From: Cytophagaceae bacterium | Lineage (GTDB): Bacteria; Bacteroidota; Bacteroidia; Cytophagales; Spirosomataceae | Length of the DNA: 37,171 nucleotides | Direction of reading: 5' to 3' | Assembly: GCA_947450365.1 (NCBI GenBank) | Contig: CANFVE010000026.1 | Coordinates: 1-37,171, forward strand | Shown here: one piece after another, positions 9,091 to 15,880 of the stretch | How the letters are laid out: the number at the start of each line of letters is the position of its first letter | Position numbering within the stretch: position 1 is the stretch's first letter | Notes under the pieces: generated by a model | The model's database searches: none | What the model was told of the DNA's origin: nothing | Seen by the model: only the letters and a program-made list of their open reading frames with translations | Translations under genes and position numbers: made by a program

Positions 9091-10180
9091 CTTTGGCGAA
9101 AAAGTCGGCATTTAAGGCGATGTCCCATTGGTTGGCCGCCTCTTCTAGACCTGCGAAATTAAAGTGAATTCCGTCCCAACGATACCCCGCGCCCGAAATT
9201 TTCTCCAAATTAGCCCCCAAATAAGTATTGTCGATTTCGGTCAACATCCGTTTTTGCGCCGCTCTTACCTTCAATTCATTCACACTTGTCCCACCCGGAT
9301 TGCATTTTGAAATCACAAACGTTAGACTCGGGTTTTGCAAAAGGTCACGGGTTCGGGTGATGTACATGCGGGTATATTCGACGATTTTATCTTCTGGAAT
9401 ATAGACATCGTTTTCACCATGCATGACCAAAATGGCGCGAAGGCCGGATTTGACAAAATCAGTTTGCAGTCGTCCTTCAAAAAAACAATAAGGTTGTTTT
9501 AGGCTCCAATTGTAAATGGGACTTTGAAACTCTTGCCCATAGGCAGATTTGCCATATTGTTCCGAGGTACTTCCGCCATTGGCTGTATTATAGATTCGGA
9601 TGGGCACTTTTAAGCGGCCTTTGAGTTTATCGGCTAATCTACCCCAAAATGCATTGTTGGAGCCCGGAAAATCCCATTTGACAATGTCACACCATTTTTG
9701 ATCGAAATCATCTAAGAAATAAGGAACCTGGCCTTCCGCCATGGAATGTCCGATGAGGGCGAAAACTTCGCCTACATTAAAGGTTTTCTGAATGGTGGTA
9801 TCTGAGATGAGTACATTGTCCTTGGATAATTGAAGCACGGGGTAATACCCTCCGCCTTGCAATTTAAATTTTCCTTTAAAAATTCCTGTACTGGTGGATT
9901 GTAGGGTAAACCAAATGGATTCACTGCCTCCGAGGGCATTGACAAATTTTACTTTGGCATCGGAAAAAGCTTTGTCAGCCTGGCCATAAATGACAACTTC
10001 CCCTTGGTTGTTATTATCCCGTTGGATAAAGGTACGGCAACTATCCGCGTTTAATCGGATATGCGCCTTAATGGTTTCATCAATGGGATTAGGGGCGTCT
10101 TGGGGTTTGCAGGAGCTGAATAAACATACAGAAGTGCTTACGATCAAAAAAAGGAATTTTGAAAAACTCAATGTATGCAT
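9065..10180 (-). CDS. Lipoprotein SGNH hydrolase, sialate O-acetylesterase-like
   Basis: The 371-residue protein has a lipoprotein signal peptide ending at C24 (CLFSSC). An N-terminal beta-rich region (about 40-135) precedes an SGNH-type hydrolase domain. The nucleophile is probably S146 in IGHSMAEGQ. The third block is HGENDV (254-259), and the D336/H339 pair in WDGIHF completes the triad. This arrangement fits carbohydrate esterases that remove acetyl groups from glycans (SASA family). It would sit on the outer membrane or in the periplasm. It is transcribed alone, divergent from fabD and convergent with the DCC gene. Substrate unknown. Confidence 0.75.
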   Translation of the reverse strand: MHTLSFSKFLFLIVSTSVCLFSSCKPQDAPNPIDETIKAHIRLNADSCRTFIQRDNNNQGEVVIYGQADKAFSDAKVKFVNALGGSESIWFTLQSTSTGIFKGKFKLQGGGYYPVLQLSKDNVLISDTTIQKTFNVGEVFALIGHSMAEGQVPYFLDDFDQKWCDIVKWDFPGSNNAFWGRLADKLKGRLKVPIRIYNTANGGSTSEQYGKSAYGQEFQSPIYNWSLKQPYCFFEGRLQTDFVKSGLRAILVMHGENDVYIPEDKIVEYTRMYITRTRDLLQNPSLTFVISKCNPGGTSVNELKVRAAQKRMLTEIDNTYLGANLEKISGAGYRWDGIHFNFAGLEEAANQWDIALNADFFAKAKPYLPAK

Positions 10181-10203
10181 CTTACCATTAAAGGGTTTTG
10201 GCC

Positions 10204-10211
10204 TATATTTG
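10204..10211 (+). promoter_or_regulatory. -7 element upstream of fabD
   Basis: TATATTTG matches TAnnTTTG exactly and lies 43 bases before the fabD start. The expected -33 position near 10180 holds only a weak match (CTTA), so the promoter is plausible rather than strong. Confidence 0.5.
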
Positions 10212-10254
10212 TGCCCATAAAAAGCTGTTTCAAATTTAAATAAAATTAATCACA

Positions 10255-11139
10255 ATGAAAGCATATGTTTTTCCAGGCCAAGGTTCTCAGTTTCCAGGGA
10301 TGGCAAAGGATTTATACGATAATTATTCGGTTGCGCGGGAGGTATTTGAGGAGGCGGACAAACAAATAGGGTTTTCATTATCGAAAATCATGTTTGAAGG
10401 AACGGATGAGGAGTTGAAACAAACGAATGTAACGCAGCCTGCCATTTATTTACACTCGGTACTCATCGCCAAATTAGGGGCATCATTTCAGCCGGCCATG
10501 GTGGCGGGCCACTCATTGGGGGAGTTTTCGGCTTTAGTAGCTGCGGGGGGATTAACCTGGCAAGATGGATTAGCCTTGGTTTATAAGCGCGCGATGGCGA
10601 TGCAAAAAGCCTGCGAAATAGAACCCAGTACCATGGCTGCGGTTCTTGGGTTGGCGGATGCTCAAATTGAGGAGATATGTGCGGAATTTGGTGGCCAGGT
10701 GGTGGCGGCGAATTACAATTGTCCGGGCCAGGTAGTTATTTCAGGTAGTTTAGCGGGCATCGACGCGGCGGGTGTAAAGTTAAAGGAAGCTGGTGCAAAG
10801 CGCGTGTTGCCTTTGCCAGTGGGTGGCGCATTCCACTCTCCTTTTATGGAACCGGCACGGGTGGAATTAGCTGCGGCGATTGAAGCTACGAAAATCCATA
10901 AGCCTATTTGTCCTATTTTTCAAAACGTAAATGCCCAGGCATCTCAGGATGAAGGGGAGATTAAGGCGAATTTAATTTTGCAGTTGACGGGCGCGGTTCG
11001 TTGGACACAATCCGTGGAAGCCATGGTGGCGGCGGGTGCTTCTGAATTTATCGAATGCGGTCCTGGAAAAGTTTTACAAGGCTTAGTGCGGAAAATTCAT
11101 GCGGAGGCTTTGGTTTCTTCGATGGACTTAGTGGGCTGA
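10255..11139 (+). CDS. fabD: Malonyl-CoA:ACP transacylase
   Basis: The enzyme transfers malonyl groups from CoA to acyl carrier protein, feeding fatty acid elongation in the cytosol. The 294-residue sequence is full length. The oxyanion loop PGQGSQFPGM is at 7-16, the nucleophile is S87 in GHSLGEFSAL, R112 lies in the KRAMAMQ segment, and H194 in GAFHSPFM is the catalytic base. It is expressed alone here, about 10 kb from the acpP fragment at the left edge. A tRNA gene follows on the same strand after 102 bases and has its own promoter. Confidence 0.97.
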   Translation: MKAYVFPGQGSQFPGMAKDLYDNYSVAREVFEEADKQIGFSLSKIMFEGTDEELKQTNVTQPAIYLHSVLIAKLGASFQPAMVAGHSLGEFSALVAAGGLTWQDGLALVYKRAMAMQKACEIEPSTMAAVLGLADAQIEEICAEFGGQVVAANYNCPGQVVISGSLAGIDAAGVKLKEAGAKRVLPLPVGGAFHSPFMEPARVELAAAIEATKIHKPICPIFQNVNAQASQDEGEIKANLILQLTGAVRWTQSVEAMVAAGASEFIECGPGKVLQGLVRKIHAEALVSSMDLVG

Positions 11140-11195
11140 TTTTGAGGGCTTGACCATTTCCATGAATAAATAATTCAATTATTTTGAATCATCGC

Positions 11196-11226
11196 TTGTT
11201 AATTAACCCCCAAGCCCCTATTTTTG
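11196..11226 (+). promoter_or_regulatory. Promoter of the tRNA-Gln gene
   Basis: TTG (11196-11198) is followed after 20 bases by TATTTTTG (11219-11226), an exact TAnnTTTG -7 element. The tRNA begins 16 bases after the -7 element, so the primary transcript would carry only a short 5' leader. Confidence 0.78.
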
Positions 11227-11241
11227 CACTCGATTTAGTAC

Positions 11242-11312
11242 TGACCTATGGTGTAAAGGTAACACACCAGTTTTTGGTTCTGGTTTTCTAGGTTCGAATC
11301 CTAGTAGGTCAA
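11242..11312 (+). tRNA. tRNA-Gln (anticodon TTG)
   Basis: The 71-base sequence folds as a complete cloverleaf. The acceptor stem TGACCTA (11242-11248) pairs with TAGGTCA (11305-11311). The D stem is GTGT/ACAC and the anticodon stem is CCAGT/TCTGG. The loop TTTTGGT has anticodon TTG at 11274-11276. The T arm CTAGG-TTCGAAT-CCTAG is canonical. The lowest anticodon-stem pair is a T-T mismatch. The discriminator base is A and CCA is not encoded. TTG reads glutamine codons CAA and CAG. Confidence 0.95.
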
Positions 11313-11324
11313 CTGGATATGATT

Positions 11325-11356
11325 AAAAGTCCTCATGCTACATGAGGACTTTTTTT
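11325..11356 (+). terminator. Rho-independent terminator after tRNA-Gln
   Basis: GTCCTCATG (11329-11337) pairs perfectly with CATGAGGAC (11341-11349) around a 3-base loop. Four As lie before the stem and seven Ts follow it. It begins 13 bases after the mature tRNA end. Confidence 0.92.
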
Positions 11357-11373
11357 ATTGCCAAAATTTATTT

Positions 11374-11413
11374 TTTAGGTGAATCTTCTCATTTTCACAT
11401 AACATCACCTAAA
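11374..11413. promoter_or_regulatory. Inverted TTTAGGTGA / TCACCTAAA pair upstream of the sensor gene
   Basis: TTTAGGTGA (11374-11382) and its exact reverse complement TCACCTAAA (11405-11413) are 31 bases apart centre to centre, close to three helical turns. The same 9-mer reappears upstream of the next gene (12824-12832). The sequence between the arms is AT-rich and not complementary, so a protein-binding pair is more likely than a transcript hairpin. The binding protein is unknown; the neighbouring regulator at 11467 is the obvious candidate by inference. Confidence 0.45.
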
Positions 11414-11423
11414 TTTAATGGGT

Positions 11424-11433
11424 ATTACCTAGC
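11424..11433. promoter_or_regulatory. Third, degenerate copy of the motif in direct orientation
   Basis: ATTACCTAGC at 11424-11433 matches ATCACCTAAA at 11404-11413 in seven of ten positions and lies exactly 20 bases downstream, in the same orientation. A possible -7 element TAGCTTTTG (11441-11449, one base longer than consensus) follows before the start codon of the sensor gene at 11467. Confidence 0.3.
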
Positions 11434-11466
11434 AATTGAGTAGCTTTTGAACAAATTGTGTTTTAA

Positions 11467-12807
11467 ATGAAATTAAGCTATCTACCAGTATTCATTCTTT
11501 TTTTAGGGGTATTTAATCTTTGGGCCCAACCAACCTTTACTTGGATAAATCCAGATACGAAGCTCCATTATAGCTTGGATATATCGAATGCCACCTTGTC
11601 TGAAGAACGAAGTTTTGGTCATTTTTCGTTGTTGAAAAATATCGTTTTTGAAGGTGTGGATCCCAAAGAATTGCCAGCCAATTTTATTTTGCATGGAATT
11701 CAGCATCATGGAAAATACACCTTGTCCATTCCCGGGACAGGCCAAGTATATGAATTAGATATTCCAAAGGGTATATTAACTCGGATAGATCGGACCTATT
11801 TCCGGGGATTTAATTTTTTTGATGTGCGTTTTCTTCGAAAAGACACCTTGTATTCAATAGGCGGGGAGGGCGGATGGAATTACCATGCTCATGTGACTTA
11901 TTTTGATGCTAAACGTAAAGAATGGGAATTAGTCCCCCATGTCAAAGAAGGTCCCGTCTTTGTGTCTGGCCAAAGTGCAGGATATGAGGCAAAGACTGAT
12001 CAAATTTTTTCGATACAGCCCATTCATGGACAAGGAAAGCAAAAGGGAGAACCCTTGGAACTTCATGCGTTGGATATGTCGACTCGCCAGTGGAAACTGT
12101 TGGGAGAAATGAAATCAGACCAATTGGGGCATTCATTTAGTGATTTTTTACATGCGGTTTGGTTGGATGACTTTTTTTTATTCCGAGAAGGTCAAGAAAA
12201 GATATTGGCTTTTCCTAAAACGAATAAATTATATCGATTCCGGGGATTAAATGGGGATTTTTTTCATCAACAAAATGAACTTTTTCGAAAGGGCGATTGG
12301 GTTTATTCTTATCGAAAACATCAGATTTCTCAATTGGATTCGATGAAAATTGATCATATGTTGGCATCATCGGAGGTTATTGGGCCTATGTATTTCCCCT
12401 CTTATCAGAGAACTTTGCGGCCGATAGGATATGGCATATTGATGATATTTGGGTTTTTGAGCTTGTATTTGAATGTTCGTTGGCGCCCCCGGAAAAAAAG
12501 AGGAGGCTTGCCAAAGGTGGTCTTGCCTGAAAAAGTGGAGCAATTATTGAAAATTTTCATCGAAAAAGGTCCGGAAAAATACCTAAGCACGGAAGAAATT
12601 AATGTGATTTTAGAACTAGAGGGAAAAACCTTTGAAAACATTCGAAAGCAACGATCGAGTTATTTAAGTATTTTGCTTAAATACATCGAGGAGCAATTTG
12701 GGGTATCCGATGCCATTATTCGTTTAAATCAGAATTCGGATAAGCGATTTTTTCAATATCGCCTCACGGATGAAGCGTACCAAAAATTGAAAGCAAAATT
12801 GAAATAA
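11467..12807 (+). CDS. Predicted membrane-bound regulator: beta-propeller-like ectodomain, one TM helix, possible winged-helix C-terminus
   Basis: The 446-residue protein has a signal peptide (1-20, ending LWA), a beta-rich extracytoplasmic region (21-315), one membrane helix (about 318-338) followed by the basic stop-transfer WRPRKKR, and a cytosolic tail (350-446). The ectodomain contains a kelch-like stretch around 128-157 (IGGEGGW...TYFDAKRKEWELV). The tail is helical at 373-410 (LSTEEINVILEL, then ENIRKQRSSYLSILLKYIEE). It ends in a likely beta wing with KRFFQYRLTDEAYQKL, which looks like a winged-helix DNA-binding fold. This resembles Bacteroidota one-component regulators that read a periplasmic signal and act directly on DNA. 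No named family was recognised, and the DNA-binding assignment is inference. The downstream lipoprotein gene is the likely target. Confidence 0.6.
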   Translation: MKLSYLPVFILFLGVFNLWAQPTFTWINPDTKLHYSLDISNATLSEERSFGHFSLLKNIVFEGVDPKELPANFILHGIQHHGKYTLSIPGTGQVYELDIPKGILTRIDRTYFRGFNFFDVRFLRKDTLYSIGGEGGWNYHAHVTYFDAKRKEWELVPHVKEGPVFVSGQSAGYEAKTDQIFSIQPIHGQGKQKGEPLELHALDMSTRQWKLLGEMKSDQLGHSFSDFLHAVWLDDFFLFREGQEKILAFPKTNKLYRFRGLNGDFFHQQNELFRKGDWVYSYRKHQISQLDSMKIDHMLASSEVIGPMYFPSYQRTLRPIGYGILMIFGFLSLYLNVRWRPRKKRGGLPKVVLPEKVEQLLKIFIEKGPEKYLSTEEINVILELEGKTFENIRKQRSSYLSILLKYIEEQFGVSDAIIRLNQNSDKRFFQYRLTDEAYQKLKAKLK

Positions 12808-12822
12808 AGTACACGTAAGTGA

Positions 12823-12842
12823 TTCACCTAAATGCGCCTAAT
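12823..12842. promoter_or_regulatory. Tandem 10-base motif copies upstream of the LamG lipoprotein
   Basis: TTCACCTAAA (12823-12832) is directly followed by TGCGCCTAAT (12833-12842), sharing seven of ten positions at an exact 10-base pitch. They lie 15-91 bases after the sensor gene stop and 71 bases before the lipoprotein start. A possible weak promoter follows (CAATTTTG at 12871-12878, one base off TAnnTTTG). That would put these copies just upstream of the -33 region, where activators usually bind. Confidence 0.42.
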
Positions 12843-12894
12843 CTTTCTATGGTCTTCGATTAAAACAATCCAATTTTGATAAAAATAAAATACT

Positions 12895-12903
12895 TCACTT
12901 AAA
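12895..12903. promoter_or_regulatory. Near-copy TCACTTAAA just before the LamG lipoprotein start
   Basis: TCACTTAAA differs from TCACCTAAA at one base and ends 10 bases before the ATG at 12914. In this AT-rich leader one near match could arise by chance, so it is listed only as a possible extra site. Confidence 0.2.
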
Positions 12904-12913
12904 TTTTTATCAA

Positions 12914-13765
12914 ATGAAAAATCAATTCTATTTGCCAATTTTATCACTAATCCTAGTTTGTAGTTTATTTAGTTGTTCCCAAAGGGAAATGGAAGTAAAC
13001 CCAAATAATCCTGTCGCTTCAGAGGAAATGATTTTAGCTGAAAACTCAACAAATATCAATTTAAAATCAGGGTTAATCGCATATTATTCCTTTTCGGGAA
13101 ATGCATTAGATCGTAGTGGTAATGGTAATCATGGAAATATTTGGGGCTCACCCAAATTAAGTACGGACCGATTTAATAAGTCAAACGCCGCCTATTCTTT
13201 CTCTACAGCTCAGGCAGGATTTGGGACACAAAATCAGGAAATCAATATCCCATTTAATCCAACCTTTAATACCAAAACAATTACTGTTGCTGCCTGGGTT
13301 AACCCTGTGAGTTATGGTTGGGCTGGAAATACTCCTAATTATTCTGTGATAATTAGCCGTTTTCAAGATGGATATTCAAATCCTAATGGGCAGGTTTGGA
13401 CGCTCACATGTCAAACATCCAAAATAGAATCCTATATTTTAAATGCTTCCAATGCGAATAATCAATCCAATACTTTAGTTGCGTCACCTTCTCCAATTCC
13501 TTTAAATAAATGGAGTCATGTGGCGATATCCTATGATGGAAATACTCTTAAATTATTCATTAACGGTACGTTAATTAGTTCGAAAACGTCTGGATTAGTT
13601 TTAAATACATTGAGTTCATCTGGAATTTCAATTGGCGAATCCTACAATGCGAATGGTTTTTGGAATCCATTTAATGGAAAAATTGATGAAGTGGCTATTT
13701 ATTCACGCGCTTTAAGTGCTAGTGAGATTAATAGCCTTTACAAAACAGAACGTTTATTCGAATAA
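12914..13765 (+). CDS. LamG-domain lipoprotein (concanavalin A-like lectin fold)
   Basis: The 283-residue protein has a lipoprotein signal ending at C21 (SLFSC) and a linker to about residue 50. A LamG-like jelly roll fills the rest. Its markers are AYYSFSGNALDRSGNGNHG near the start of the domain, WSHVAISYDGNTLKLFINGT in the middle and GKIDEVAIYSRALSASEI at the end. Such domains bind sugars or proteins at the cell surface; no catalytic residues are evident. The gene follows the membrane regulator by 106 bases and is preceded by copies of the shared TCACCTAAA motif. Transcription is ended by a hairpin at 13779-13820. Confidence 0.85.
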   Translation: MKNQFYLPILSLILVCSLFSCSQREMEVNPNNPVASEEMILAENSTNINLKSGLIAYYSFSGNALDRSGNGNHGNIWGSPKLSTDRFNKSNAAYSFSTAQAGFGTQNQEINIPFNPTFNTKTITVAAWVNPVSYGWAGNTPNYSVIISRFQDGYSNPNGQVWTLTCQTSKIESYILNASNANNQSNTLVASPSPIPLNKWSHVAISYDGNTLKLFINGTLISSKTSGLVLNTLSSSGISIGESYNANGFWNPFNGKIDEVAIYSRALSASEINSLYKTERLFE

Positions 13766-13775
13766 ATATTCCTAA

Positions 13776-14597
13776 TTAACGCAATAGAAGTCCTCTAAGC
13801 ACTTCTATTGCGTTTTTCTTCTTGAACTCCCGGGCTAAACTACCATAGGTCCAAAGGGTGAAATTCAACGGCTTTTGATTTTTAATTTCATCAGGAACCA
13901 CAAACGAGCTAACACCCCCCTTTTTTGTTTTGATGACTACCACGCCATTTGCCCCACGCACGCCGTAAATGGCTGTCGTAGATGGGTCCTTCAAAACGGT
14001 AACTGACTCTATATCACTTGGATTAATCGTGTTGATATTAGTAACTGGCACATCATCCACCACATACAATGGGCTATTGGCATTAATCGATCCAAAGCCT
14101 CGGATACGTACCATCGCCGCTCCACCTGGCGAATTGTCATTGCTGACCGTAACACCCGCCACTTGGCCTGTTAGTTTTTGATTTAATGTCCCCGCGGCTA
14201 CTTGATTTAGTCGGTCCGACTTAACCGTAACCATAGCCCCATTCGAATTTTTAACTTCGACCTGAGGGCTTGGTTCGATAAATCTCGGAATGAATTGCAA
14301 ACCAATGCCCATACTTCCCTGTGCGCTTTTGCCCTGGCTAATTTTAAGCTCTTGGAGGGCGTATAAAGGAATGGCGTTGGTGTCCCGGTATTCGCCTTTG
14401 GTGAATAAATCAGTCGGGTCACGAAAGCAGATAAACAGGGAATCGTGGCGGATGAAAAAAGTACGCTGGGCTGTTTCCAGTTGGCTTCCCGACGAACGTG
14501 TTTTCCCAAAATAGTGATCCAAAATGCCAATCAGCTCATCTTTTGCCTTCGTTTGGAAGGACAAGCATAGCAAAACAATTCCAATCACCTGTTTCAT
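13776..14597 (-). CDS. Stand-alone SusC/RagA-type TonB plug-domain protein without a barrel
   Basis: The 273-residue protein has a signal peptide (about 1-18, FQTKA) and an unrecognised region to about 125. A clear SusC-type plug follows: LNQKLTGQVAGVTVS, AMVRIRGFGSINANSPLYVV, and then SDIESVTVLKDPSTTAIYGV and RGANGVVVIKTKKG. In SusC proteins this is followed by a barrel of several hundred residues. Here the reading frame ends about 47 residues later, and the flanking DNA is an intact convergent gene, so there is no sign of a broken barrel. It is the last gene of an operon, 11 bases after the AGE epimerase. The role is unknown; plug-only proteins may bind TonB, a substrate, or another receptor. 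Confidence 0.78.
   Translation of the reverse strand: MKQVIGIVLLCLSFQTKAKDELIGILDHYFGKTRSSGSQLETAQRTFFIRHDSLFICFRDPTDLFTKGEYRDTNAIPLYALQELKISQGKSAQGSMGIGLQFIPRFIEPSPQVEVKNSNGAMVTVKSDRLNQVAAGTLNQKLTGQVAGVTVSNDNSPGGAAMVRIRGFGSINANSPLYVVDDVPVTNINTINPSDIESVTVLKDPSTTAIYGVRGANGVVVIKTKKGGVSSFVVPDEIKNQKPLNFTLWTYGSLAREFKKKNAIEVLRGLLLR
13779..13820 (+). terminator. Terminator of the LamG lipoprotein gene, inside the opposing gene's 3' end
   Basis: ACGCAATAGAAG (13779-13790) pairs perfectly with CTTCTATTGCGT (13802-13813) around an 11-base loop, and a T-rich tail follows. The whole stem lies within the last codons of the convergent plug-domain gene, so those codons serve two purposes. Confidence 0.75.
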
Positions 14598-14608
14598 ATT
14601 CTTTTCGT

Positions 14609-15880
14609 TTACAGCGTGGCTAACACTTCCCCCAATTTCTCATAGGATAAAATCATGGAACGCACATTATGGTAATTTATTTTCCAAGAATGGGACATGT
14701 GACGCCATATAGGTTCTCCTTCCCGGGTCATTAAAGGCCACCACTCACCCGTATTGTAATTGATCATTTTGTCAAATACAAAGCGATGCACTTGCTTATG
14801 CGCCGCTAAGAATTTCTCGTCTTTGGTTAATAAATAGGCATTTACCATGCCGATTAACATTTCGGCTTGTTGCCAAAATTCCTTTTCCCGATCATACACC
14901 TCGCCCTCATGCGAACCTTCTACAAACACGCCTCCGAATTCCCAGTCAATGCCATAATTCATCGAATGGTAAAAGGCTTTTTCCAAATTCATGCGGTATT
15001 CTTCCACATCAAAACCTCCAACCCGCAGCGCATGCATGAGCAACCAACCAAATTCTGAATTGTGCCCGTACGACGTATTGTCCACCGCGGAGGCTTTTTG
15101 CCCCCCTTCTGCAAAGCGATCCCATCCCCACACGATATCAAATTTGATTTGTGGTGCCACTGACCAATCCGCCCAGAACTGCGGAATTCCCGTCCCTGTC
15201 TTAGCATGCATGACCTTTTGGATCAATATATCGATGGATTCTTTTAATTTCCGTCGATGCAATTCCTTGCCACTCGCCTCATATAAGGTCGTGAAAGCCT
15301 CCATGAGATGCATATGCACATCCAAGGTTTTTCGGTCACCGCCGGGTGATCCGGGTCCCATCAGCTCCCATTTTTCGGAGAAAAATTCCCAATAGCCGCC
15401 TAGGTTGGTGTCAACCGCATATTTTTGCAAGAGGTCAAAACATTTCTCGGCATATTCAAGGCCGATTGGATCGCCAGTGGCCAATGTATATTCACTTAAA
15501 CTATAAATAGCAAAACTGTGGCCATAACCGATTTTTTGTTTATTCGTTGCCTCACCCTTCCGATTCATCATCCAGTAGAATCCGCCATGTTCAGCATCCC
15601 ACATATGATTCAATAAAAAATGAACGCCATGTTCTGCCATCTCTTTCATGATCGGACCACCAAATCCATGCCGAAAGGCCTGCGAATAGGTAAACACCGA
15701 GCGCGTTTGGGCAATTAAGGATTTTTCATCCTCGCCCGAATCTTCCCCAAATTCATTGAAATGTGTCAAAAATCCGCCATAGGTTTTGTCCATGGTTCGT
15801 TTGGACCAAAAAGGCAATAAATGAGATTCTGTATAGGATTTAATTTCTTCTCGAAGCGCGATAATTTCTTCTTTATTCAT
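14609..15880 (-). CDS. AGE family sugar 2-epimerase
   Basis: The 423-residue cytosolic protein is an (alpha/alpha)6 barrel of the N-acylglucosamine 2-epimerase family, which includes cellobiose/mannobiose 2-epimerases and ManNAc epimerases. Expected catalytic histidines are seen at H273 (SYGHNSEFGWLL) and H404 (WKINYHN), and GGFYWMMNRKG is typical of the cellobiose epimerase branch. The length matches the family. It overlaps the upstream PfkB kinase gene by 8 bases and is followed closely by the plug-domain gene, which suggests coordinated sugar uptake or conversion. The exact substrate is not decided by the sequence. Confidence 0.87.
   Translation of the reverse strand: MNKEEIIALREEIKSYTESHLLPFWSKRTMDKTYGGFLTHFNEFGEDSGEDEKSLIAQTRSVFTYSQAFRHGFGGPIMKEMAEHGVHFLLNHMWDAEHGGFYWMMNRKGEATNKQKIGYGHSFAIYSLSEYTLATGDPIGLEYAEKCFDLLQKYAVDTNLGGYWEFFSEKWELMGPGSPGGDRKTLDVHMHLMEAFTTLYEASGKELHRRKLKESIDILIQKVMHAKTGTGIPQFWADWSVAPQIKFDIVWGWDRFAEGGQKASAVDNTSYGHNSEFGWLLMHALRVGGFDVEEYRMNLEKAFYHSMNYGIDWEFGGVFVEGSHEGEVYDREKEFWQQAEMLIGMVNAYLLTKDEKFLAAHKQVHRFVFDKMINYNTGEWWPLMTREGEPIWRHMSHSWKINYHNVRSMILSYEKLGEVLATL

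Noticed and set aside
11146-11218. Inverted GGGCTTG / CAAGCCC after fabD
   Set aside because: The arms are about 60 bases apart and the right arm lies in the spacer of the tRNA promoter. Seven bases at that distance is easily chance.
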